Assembly: GCF_029227915.1 (NCBI RefSeq)
Contig: NC_079878.1
Span: 21,227,501 to 21,291,500, forward strand
From: Hydractinia symbiolongicarpus
Taxonomy: Eukaryota; Cnidaria; Hydrozoa; Anthoathecata; Hydractiniidae
Reading direction: 5' to 3'
Length of the DNA: 64,000 nucleotides
Shown: in pieces, positions 37,201-49,200 of the stretch
Position numbering within the stretch: the first letter of the stretch is position 1
Layout of the letters: each line of letters opens with the position of its first letter
Program-made: the position numbers and the translations under genes
The notes under the pieces: model-generated
Database searches by the model: none
What the model was told of the DNA's origin: nothing
Seen by the model: the letters and a program-made list of their open reading frames with translations, nothing else

Positions 37201-40200
37201 TCTCGTTGGTCTACTATTATCAATGTCAGGAAATTCTCAAGATGATGACCCAAAAAGATTTTTAAATTTAAACATGCTTAATGTGGAGTCAGAATCATTA
37301 AGTGCGTTTTTTGCTGATACATCAGCAAATGAAAACTCATCGTTGGCCTCAGTAAGACATTTATGTTTTTGTATTTTATCACTTCTTTATTGTATCCTTT
37401 TTATATTTACACAATATTCTACTGTAGATGGCAAGTAAAGTATATGATGCTGCAGGCGTTTCATTGTTTCGTGATATATCTAGTAATGTGAAATATATCA
37501 AAGAAGGGAATAGTGGAAATAACATTGCCTTGTTTATTAATTCATCGAATGAGTATAGCCAGAAGATTTCTGCTGACAAAAAGGAATGTTGCAACTACAA
37601 ATACTTGTTATTAAATAAGCAATGCCAAAACTATGTAAGTCTAATTTTAATCAGAATTTAAAAAGTAGTATTGAAAAGAAAGGTTGCTTACATTTTTATA
37701 TAAACTACAGTTTGAATTGCAGATCTCACCTATAACTATTAAGGGATATCATAACACAGTATGTTCAGTTTTAATTTTAATATTTTTTTTTTTCAGGGTG
37801 ATAAATATAGTTCATTGTGTGGGACAGAGCCAAAAACATTTGCTTATAAAAATTGTATGAAATGTATTGATGATAAATTAGAGTAAGTATCTGTCATTTT
37901 GTTTTTGATTAAAATGCCATTCCAAAATGTTTCAACCAAATTGCCTTTTTTCTCTGTAATTTCTATATTTTTAAAAAAGTCTAAGGGCTTGATTGTTAGC
38001 CAAGATAGGCGTTCAATAATTTATTTTACAGTCAGACTTTTAATTCTCTTCTTTTTTAAATAAATTAACTAATGTTTTTCTATTAGCTGCGAAGAAACAC
38101 CAACGTTAGATAAAATAAAAAGCACAAGCGATACAAGGCTATATTTTCAGGAATATGTTCTAGAAGATAGTGGCAAAAATTTGAAAAGTTATTTTAACGA
38201 CAAAGTGGCTGGATTAACTCTGGAGAATAATAACCAATACACAGTTTGGTACAGTAACCAGGTAAGTGTTCTCCATTACAAGTTAAGTACAAAGTGAAAA
38301 TTAACACGCGGTTATTTATTAGCCTTGTTATGATAAAGGAAGGTCACTTTGCAATTAAGCCGTGTAATTAGACCATACAAATTATTTTGAAAAGACTTAA
38401 TCTGAAAAAGTTTATTCTAGTAAAGTACGTGAAAATGGGCTTTTCCCAAATAGGTTTTTTTTGTTTTACTCTGTTTTGGTAATAAGAAAAAAAATTTTTT
38501 ATTACTCTCATCCTTATTGTTTTGCATCAGAAGTTTATGTAAACAGTGAAAATATAAGACAGTGTTGTTACTTTTTATGGGTTGTTTGCCTCAATTAAAC
38601 TGGTATAATATTCATCTCCTATATTCGAGTTTTTATAGTTTTTCTAGTTTATTTTTCGCAACAAGATGTGTTAAAAGGTGTGCTTGTTAGCACACTAACA
38701 ATGTTTATGAACCCAGACTAATTAAAAGTTGTATGGTTTAATGCTTTTCTTTGCTTACAGGCTTGGCACACGATTGTTGCTGCATTTAGTGCAGCCAGCA
38801 ATGTTATTGTGAAATTTCATAAGAATGAAACATATGGCATTAAGACTAACAATTTCCCTTTACCTAAAAACACTAAAGAAAAGGTATGTACTTTATTGCC
38901 CTGTACATAACAAGTGTCAATGTGAACTGCTTGTAGTAAAATTTAAAAAGAAATTAATACAATACATTAGGGTGTAATTTAACCCAGACTTTAGGATAAG
39001 TGTACTATAGCATGTTCGCAGCCCTACAAACATTTATAGCATATGTAAATTGCCAGTGTTTATAATAAGTTTTGTGATGCAGCACATCTGAAAGCATACC
39101 TAAAACACTTGGTGGGAGCTTTTTGCTGCACATGTACCAAAATTCCCTTGTAGAAGCCTGCTAGCCCGATTGACCAACTGGTAGACTGCCTCTTTTTAAG
39201 TAAAATTATGTATTTTATTTTTAGTTGAGATTTGAAAAAAATAAATCAATTATTTGAATGTGTTATGTTGATAATTCTCTTTGTTGTTTTTGAAGAAGGA
39301 AAAATCCAATATGAGTAGCAAAATGAATTAAGAATTGATTTGTCTTTTGAAAAGAAAGAAAGTAACTATTTGTTAAGGTGTTTTAGAACTATGAACTAAA
39401 AAAATCATTCTCCGTAACAGAACTGCCTGTCAAGCATTAAAATGTGTACCAGTATCTTTTATTCTTGCTGACTTTTTTGTTGTTACTATTTTCCAGGGTG
39501 AAAGCATTTCAGCTAATAGTAGCAACCTGACTTTAGTCATTTTTGTTACTATGGCAGCGTGTTTTGTCGCGGCAAGTTTTGTAACGTTCATTGTAACAGA
39601 AAAAACTTCGAAGGTAAACTGTTCAGTTATATTTTTTTATAGTTTTCTACACTTTATGTAATGAATTATGATTTCATGTTGATAATAATTTTGGACCTGT
39701 AAAAAGGATGCTCCAAACATTGCCAGTATATAAATGTAAAAAAAATGAAAAATTAAAAATCTAAAGAATATTGGTAAATGGCAGTAAGAGAGTTTCTCCA
39801 TTCCGAAGAAATAAAATATTGATCAGTTTGAATAAAATCTGATGACGATACCGGGCATTATGTGAATGTTTCAACTAAGCTGTATTTGATTTTTTTCAGG
39901 CTAAACACATTCAGTTCGTGAGTGGAGTGGATTCGATCTCATATTGGGGTGCATCATACTGTTGGGACTTCATTAACTTTTTGATACCTGGAATTGGAAT
40001 TATCATCCTTTTTGCTGCTTTTAATCTGGATGAATATGAGGGAGCTCTAGGGGAAGTTTTTTTGATCATAGTGAGTTAATGTCTTTGTTCATTCCTTTCA
40101 TTCATTTGTGTCCTATTGTCTTTGAATATAACATATAGCAATGTTCATTAAATGACATCACCATTTAATGAATATCGTTATACAGTCCTCAAATTTTGCT

Positions 40201-43200
40201 CATCGTAGGTTTGCTAATTCGGGCATTTTTTAGCGTGACATCACACAGTCTGACAGACAGTATACTAATATTGTTAGAAGACTAGCTGGAAAACCCAGCA
40301 TCAAAACGCCAGGTTAAACCACCGGTAATTAAGCATTGAACACTAGGTTAGGCGTTTAAGTCCATGCTGTACCTCTGATGTGTTATAAACCTAGTGGAGC
40401 ACTTACAGCAATAAAGCTCTATCAACGTGGAAAGTTAGTGCCCAAACCACCTGTCACATCCAGGTTGAGCGCGTTAGTATACTTTATGTTGAAAATCTAG
40501 TAAATTGCTCACAGCAATACTACATTTTGGGTGCCAGTATTTTTTATTTGTTTTGCAGAATGAACTTTTTAAAAATATCAAAAATTAATCATGACTGTCA
40601 CTGGGGTTAGAGGTAAACCATTTCCCACATCTGTATGCAGTGCTTACGTCATTATTCCATGTGCTTAATATGGTACAACGATGTAATATATCATTTTCAA
40701 GATATCCCAATTTTACTTTAAAAAACAGTCAACAGACCGTCCGTTACCCTGTCTGGTTAAAACAATCACTTAACAATTTTATTTTGTGGAACAACTCTTT
40801 GTGAAATCGGCAAAAGAGTTTGAAAATATATTTTAATAATAAATATTGACATACACTCATTAAAAAAGATTTGATATACACATTGATTCATCTAAAGTAT
40901 CACAAACCATTTATCTTTTAGATTATGTTTGGTGTATCCGTTCTACCATTCGTCTACGTCATTAGTTTTTTATTTTCAAGTGCTTTGATTGGTTATGCTG
41001 TCATAGCTTTGTTGCTGATGGTGATAAGCTTGGTGAGTGTAATCTTAATGTGATCTATTTAAAAGCATATTGCTGGTCGGTTACATGTTATTTAAACTGA
41101 CACTGAGAAGTTTCTTCTTTTTTGGAGATATAGAGGCGGAAATTGTTATGTTTGTAACTAAGTGATAAGTTTTTGAAAATATTATTTTGGTTTGTCAACA
41201 TATTTCTGCTTTTTAAGTTAAGTTCTAAAAAAAAAGTGTATTTGAAAAGAACAGATGAACACCGTTTAGGGAGACATTAATCTCATATCATTATTGTTAT
41301 TGGTACTTCCTTCTTTTTTATCACCTTTGATTTTAACTCCATCCTTCAACAAAACCTATTATTCAAATTCTTTTTCAGGCTATGGTTCTTGCTGTGTTTA
41401 TCCTGAAAAGTACTGGTGAAGAAAATGTAGCTGATACCTTAAACTACATGTTTCTAATTCTACCAACCTATGCGTGAGTTGTTTTATTCTTACAATGTTT
41501 TTTTTTCATACAGGCATATTTCTGTTGATTAAGTATTTATAGGAATGTAATTATTTACACAAACAATTAAAGGAAACCCTCAAATATTTTTAGGTTCCCA
41601 CAAGCGCTTACTGATCTAGCAACCAATGTTGGATTAAACAGAGCATGCACAGTAAACCCAAAGTATGGTGAACTCTGCTTATTTTTTGTAAGAATAGAGG
41701 CTGAAACTGTTCTCTACCCTAATTTTAGTCTTAACAATTTCCTAATGGGTTTCTCAAATACATTATTTTCATTGCAAATATGGTATATGTGAAAACTGAG
41801 CATGCATTTGATGCGAGGAAAGAAATTGTGTTAAATTGCCACAACTTCGTCCCCAGAGCTTTTTTCTACCATGATTGTCAGTAAGAGAAAACATTATTGA
41901 AATTTCTATTCTTTTACTTCATTTAAAATGATATTATACAGAACACTAAAAAATTGTAGCATCTATTAATTGCAAGATCTCTCCTTTGCTAATCTGTATA
42001 ATATCTTAGTTTCTTACTCCCCAAAAATTATTTCTGTGTATGTGTCAAATCGATTGTAAGCCACCATATTGTTTTTCAAAATCACCAAATTGTGAATGTA
42101 ATGTCGAATTTTTTTAGAGCTATAATTGGCTGCCAGGTTACTGGTCGAAATTATGAAGAAAATTTGCTAGCATGGAAATATCCTGGCATCGGTGTTCATT
42201 TGTTGTACATGTTTGTCGAAGCTCTGTTTTTTTTCTTTCTCACTCTGCTTATCGAGGCATGTTTCTTTCACATTTTTTATTTTAATTTTAAAGAAATCAT
42301 AAAAACGTCCCACAATTATGTTGACAAACTTGATTAAAAAAAATCGAAGATCATCCCCAGAAGTGATCATTTACTCTCGTTCCATATTAGACACAAACTT
42401 TTCAATGTAGACAAACTAACTTAGGACGGTTAGAGTTATTTGGTTTAATCCAAAAAATGAAGCAATACCAATAACCGTTGACGTCAACAAGGCCCATTTT
42501 CCCTATTTGCTGGAACCTTATGGGCTGTTGCATTTTTTTGCTACGTAATGAGGACATCTGCCAAAGTAGAGCTGTTGCAACCTGTTTATTTTTATAAATT
42601 ACAAATAGGGTTGTAGTTTTGACATATATACCGTTGATTTAAAAACGCAGCTAAAAAACTTATTTGTCATTATATTAAGTTTTTTGTGAATTGTCTAATA
42701 CTAATATCAGTTTCTGAATGTTTTAGGAACGATTCTTTTTGGGGTCATGTTGTGGTTCAAATAATGCAAAAGGTTTTTCAAAACGAGAAGGGGAGGTAAA
42801 GTTTCTTTTACACCAAGGTCTCGACATTCATACTTACACTCAGCCATGTGGACCTGTGTGTATTGAAATATACTTCAAAATTTTTGCTGAAACGAGAAAA
42901 GTTAACGTCTACTATTACTTTGTGTAACCAATAGGCTTTGTATACAATTTTCAAGGTAAAATAGTGCGTCATGGCTGTCATAAAAATTTCATAGCTTTTG
43001 CAAAATGGAAACATCTGATATCATTGAAAACTTGATATTAATGATTTGTTGATGCCTGATAAATAACCCTTAGGCAGCAAGGATATCAAAATTTGAAAAT
43101 AATGGCCACTTAGCTTAACTTCGATGCTTGTTGCATTCAAGTTAAAAACCTAATAGCTTCAGTAAAGTTTAAAATAATACCAAATAGCTAAAAGGATTCC

Positions 43201-46200
43201 ATTATAATCATAGTTTCCAAATTACTGGATTTCGTCGTTTTCAGAAACACCGATTAGTCGTTTCCAACGAAATAATAATTTTGATAAAGATGCATGTGCT
43301 AAAAATTTTAAAAGCTATATCCAACTAAAAGAAATTTGAAATGTGTTTTTAAAGTGAGGCGCTAAAATATTTAACTTAAATAATTATGATGGTAAGTGAA
43401 AAGATCTTTTTTGTCAAAAATAGTTTAGTCACAACACATAATTTTCTTCAAAAAGAAAATAACTTTTCTTAAAAACAGTAGAAAATTTAAAACTTAGAAA
43501 GTGTAGATAATACAAAAATTATTTTTAAGACTGACAAAAAAGTTTTAATTGATCTTTATAAAATGGGCCGTGGAAGTAAATCTGTGTCTAAATTAACCAA
43601 TAATCTTTCCCCAATCTGTTGAATGTTTACTACTTTACTTAGATGTAAGTAGACATGGAATAGTATGTTCAATATAGAAAATACAGCAACTCTTCAAGTG
43701 TTAAATGTACTAAATAATAAAGAAAATAATATAAAAAGTGTTAAAGTATGCGTTATTGTAATTTTAAACATTTCTACAAAAAATGCCATCTTGGTGACAC
43801 TTATTTCGTGGAAAAGGCAATTAAACACTAAAAAGCAATATATTTATTGTGGTACACCTCACGTGTGATAATGAGCCATCCGACTTTAGTGTTGTTTCAT
43901 CGACAATGTTCAGGAATAGCATATGTGACACTTTTGTACATGTATGTACAAGAAATATGTTATGATAAATACACAAACGTAAAACTTGCCACTTACGTTA
44001 TTGGTTTAACTGCAGAATTAATGTTGCTAAGGCTTTTCTTGTTTTCATTTTAACTTATTTCTTTTGGAACTCCCTTTTTTACAAGGCCACCTGGAAGCCT
44101 TAATTAGTTTGACCAAAATTAGTTACGGAATTTTCGTTTTGCATTCCTAGGATATTGATGTCCAAGCTGAGAGAGAAAGAGTGTTCAAAATGTCGCAAGA
44201 GGAAATAGAAAAGTCTGCTGTAGTGCTCCAAGATCTCACGAAGGTAAGTACCGGAAGAAAGATTGGACTAAAAAAAGTGTGAAATTTTTTTTAATTATTT
44301 TGAATTCAATTATGCGAACGAAAAACACAATGTAAAGGTGTAATAGGCATTTTGATTGGATAGTTTTAATCATAACAACTTTCGATTATAGAGGTTTATA
44401 GAATAAATATACTGCGAAGTGATATAATACAAAAATACAATTTGGCTTTAGTTGTTTAAGCTTCTTTTAAAACAGTTTTGTTGTATATGTTATTTCAGGT
44501 GTACAGAACAACTGGAATGACTGCTGTTGATCATTTAAATTGTGCCATACCTAAAGCTGAATGTTTTGGTCTGCTGGGGGTTAATGGTATGAGAAAAATA
44601 GAGTTTAACTGTGTAGCCTAAGTATTCTCTATTGGTTACTTGTTGCATATATTATAGTGCGATAACGGTTGCCGTTTTAGAAATTTAAGCCAATTTTTGG
44701 AAATTTGAGCCAATTTTTAGAAATTTAAGCCAATTTTTGGAAATTTGAGCCAATTTTTAGAAATTTAAGCCAATTTTTAGAAATTTAAGCCAATTTTTAG
44801 AAATTTAAGCCAATTTTTTTAAAAGGTGTTTCTTTTCACAGCCTTCTTTTTAAAAGAGCTTTAAAAATAGGATGTTGGGTTTTGGATTCCATGAATTACT
44901 CGAAATTCATGGGATACGGTGGTGATGTATGCTAGCACTGCACTAAGTAGCTATAACCCTTTCAAGTCTGAAATATTTTTGTGCATATTTAATTCTAAAA
45001 TATTGATCCTAAAATTTATTCTGGACATTATATCACTCCTTTGAAGGTTTTACACCTTTTGTGCTGTTATCTTTTACCAAAAATATTTGGTTTCAACAAT
45101 TCATCTTTGGTAGACAGGTTTGGTATAGTCATACAGCTGTGATGTGTTTTTCAGAAAATGCTACCAAAGAATCATTCAAAATATACAAAAGCCTATTGTT
45201 AAAAATATGAATGAGTTAAACAACGAAAAAATCATGGTTAACCCAAAAGGTTACGTTGTGTTTATTATTGTACTTTTTTAAATGTAGTTTTCGGTTTTAG
45301 ACTTAGATAATATTTTTTATATGTTTTAAGAAAATAAAATCTGCTTACCTAAAATTATGAAAAAATAATGGCTGGTTTGGACAGCTACAAAAGGGTTACT
45401 GCCACCTTTGACATGCACAGATTGAGAAAAGTATGCATGTAAAATATCGTAACCCTTCGAAGTTGATTTGTTTTTAATTTATCAGGCGCTGGAAAGACAA
45501 CCACATTCGGCATGTTGACAGGAGAATTGGGTATCACGGACGGTACTGCTTTCATGCATGGTTATAACATTCAGACACAGTTAAATGACGTTCAACAAAG
45601 AATTGGATACTGTCCACAGGTCAGTTCAGCTGCTTTTTTTGTAGAGGAATAAAGAGTTTGCGGTAGAATTTGTGCATTTTACGGAAATACACTTTTGCGA
45701 TTCGTAAAAATGAATCCTTTTTGCTGTAAAAAACATTTTTTCTTACCAAATGTGGTCATTATTTTTTCGGGGTGACTTAATGGACCTGATGAGCGGTTCA
45801 AAGATTCAAACAATTGTCTTGACATTCTGTATTGTAAAAGAAGTAAAATAAAGAATGAATCTTTGTAGCTTCTAGATTTTCTTAAGAAATACCATGGGTC
45901 AACTTTTGCGGAAGCAACTTTTACTACTGGGATAATTTTAAATATTTTGCGGGAATAAACCTTTTTCGTGAAAACCGAAAAAAACTTTCTCCCGCAAACA
46001 CTTCTTTCCTTTAAAGTATTTACATTTGTTTCTTTAATAAAATTAACATGGATCTGATTTCAGAAACGTCCTGGTTACCTATCGTATGTTTTTTAAATGA
46101 GAATTCCTCTTGAACTCACGTACTTAGGGTCCATTATTTTAAATCTACCTTGTTTGCTTCGTTTAGTTCGACGCTTTAGTTGAAAGATTGACTGGTCGTG

Positions 46201-49200
46201 AAATGTTGACAATGTTTGCACGCTTGCGTGGAATTCCATCTCATCTTATTGAGGATGTTGTAAAGTCTGCTATCGAGCAATTAAATCTTGGTAAATGGGC
46301 AGACAAGTTGTGTGGAGACTACAGGTATACCACATTTGTTGCTTTGTATAAGAAGTAAGTAAGGCAAACTTATAAGGCGAAGTTAAATATGGTAGTTCAA
46401 TTTATGGCATAACTAAGTTTAGCCTGGTTGGCTTATTTAAAAGCATGGTATAACGAAAGCAAATGCGAGTTATTTGTGCTTTTTTTTAGCTAATCATAAT
46501 ATCCTATCTACATTCGTATTTTTCAGGATTCTTCTCTTTAATAATAACCGTATTTTGTCTGTCTCTGCGCGGACCCTCCGCTGAGTTAGAAAATCATGCT
46601 ACGGAAGCACGAATATCACATGCGATATATTTTTATTCACTTTGTTGTAACGGGTGAATTTAAAGGACGGGCGACCCCGTGAATTTTCCACGGGTTAACG
46701 ACTAGTCTCTTTAATAATAGCCTTCGTCTTTCTGTCTCCGCGCGGACTCCCCGCTGAGTTAGAAAATCATGCTACGGAAACACGAATATCAAATGCGATA
46801 TATTTTTATCCACTTTGTTGCGACGGGTAAATTTAAAGGACGGGCGAACCCGTGGATTTTACCACGGGCTAACGACTAGTCTCTAATAATAGTATTCTGT
46901 CTGGTTCTGCCTAATTGCTGCCTAAGTCGCGAGACACAAGAAATGCGGTATATAAAGGGCGGGCGAACCCTTGGTTTTATCCACGGGCCAATGACTTGTC
47001 TTTTATATTACTTGCTAACACTATATCATACAGTTTATGCATTTGTTAAGTTTGGAAGATATTGAACAGTTACGGCATTTATCTTTTTAAATTCTTAGTG
47101 GTGGTAACAAACGTAAACTGAGCACTGCAATGGCTTTAGTTGGTGATCCTTCTGTTGTGTTTTTGGTGAGTCCTCTTATATAGAATTATAAACATGGAAA
47201 CCTAAAGCAGTATTTAATTTAAATGTATTTTTTTAGGACGAGCCTACGTCAGGTATGGATCCTGCTTCCAGAAGATTCTTGTGGGACACTTTGACATCTG
47301 TAATCAATACGGGACGATCGATTGTCCTTACATCACACAGGTAATGTGACAGTTGTTTTTCACAGACTTTGGGTATTTATTTGAAATTAATAACTTTTCT
47401 GTTTTGACTATACATCACTGAAAATAAAAGTTTTCCGCGTTATGCCTACCATGTGAAATTAGAATTTAAACTCCCCTAATTCGTTGGACTGGTGGTACCC
47501 GCACAACCTGTAGATCTTCGTATCGAAAGCGTTTGGATATTTCTGATAAGAGCTTTTTAAATGTAAATAACCCCAGGAAAAAAATCACTTATCCACAAAA
47601 AAAACTGTTTAAAGATCAAAATAAAATTTACAAAAAAAGTTTTAAATTTCGTAAATACAAAGTTTTTTAATTCCTTGCTGATTTTAACATGAAGGCGGGA
47701 ATGAATAAAGCGAACAATAAAAGTCATCACTTTTCGGTGTCTGTTTCGTTTAAAACACGCTTTGCCTTCGCGTATTAGTATTTAAGACTAGTTGTGAAAA
47801 CCGCGGAGGAATATACTTAAAAATTTAGTATTTGTTGTCCTTCTCATTACAACTGCCTTTTCACGTACAATAATTTATAAGAAAGCAATTACATTCCCTG
47901 TGGGTAAAACCCTTCGCGATAAATTTGTCATATATATAAACAGTCCAGTTAATAAAATAATTAAATTTTACCACACGAGTTAAAAATGTATGCAGGCGAT
48001 TTTGTAGAAATTGTAGAAAATAATGTTCTACATGTCGTTGTTTTGTTTTTAGTATGGAAGAGTGCGAGGCTCTATGTACACGTCTTGTTATCATGGTGAA
48101 TGGACAATTTAAATGTATTGGAAGTATACAGCATCTGAAAAGTAGATTTGGGCAAGGATATACAATCATGTTAAAAATATCTAAAAATAAACCAGGAGAC
48201 CCCCAGAGTAAGTAAATTACTATATATCATTTTCCTTTATACATTTTGGCACTTTTATGTACGAGAGTGCATCGCTATGCCACACTACTGCAATGCCTTT
48301 ATAGAATATAAACAATATAAAACAGAATTTTTAACTTTACTTTTTCGTTTAATAACAACGAACCTATTTTTATAATTTTCTACCTTCTTAATTTTCCTAC
48401 ATGTAATATTACAAATATGTTTCTTTATTTTTTAGTGGGGAGTGCGAACAATCCAATGTACAACGACGATTCGTCTACCTTGCAAGTACCGCCACAAGGG
48501 GCATTAGCACAATCGTCATCATCACAAAATATTGCTATAAACTCTGAAAGAGTTAAAACATTCGTTCATGAATCGTTTCCTGGTGCTGTACTTGTAGAGG
48601 ATAGACAGGTATTGTGTGTTTCATATTACGGGGTGCCCTGTCACTGTCAGGAATAGTAAGAGATTTTTAAAATATGTAAACATGTCAGGAAAAGACAAGA
48701 ATATCAAATGTCCAAAAAAGGTTGGAAATTTTAGGTTTAAATGGTCAATCAAAATTGTTTTAATGTTTTTTCAAACTTTCGTGTAAGAGAATTTACATTA
48801 TAGGGTAATTGAAGGTTCTAATAAGTTTAACATTTCGACCCAAAATGGCTCGAAAAATAAGGAAAATTGCTGAAATTTTGCATAAAAATTTCAAGAAAGT
48901 ATCAGAAATGCCAGGAAAATACGGGAATTGTGATGTAGTCCACACCCTGAATCATTCCCAACAATCTCACCACAATGTGGTTACTGTCTGTGGTACTTGA
49001 TTTTTTTAGAGTCTTCTGCAGTATCAAATTATCAATCCAAATTTGCGTTGGTCTCATCTATTTGGCACTCTGGAAAAACACGCTGAAGAACTTGGTATAA
49101 TAGACTACAGTGTGAGCCAGACATCGTTAGAACAAGTAAGAGACTCTTAAAACGTGATTTTTTTTGTAACAGGTAATTTGAATGTAGGGTATCTTGAAGG

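Noticed and set aside
44675-44816. Regular 20-bp repeats that might suggest a CRISPR array
   Set aside because: The repeats are directly adjacent without unique spacers and lie in a eukaryotic intron.
46560-46990. Hammerhead ribozyme in the 173-bp tandem unit, as in retrozymes
   Set aside because: No CUGANGA core was found. The hairpin followed by CTAG fits a Helitron end better.
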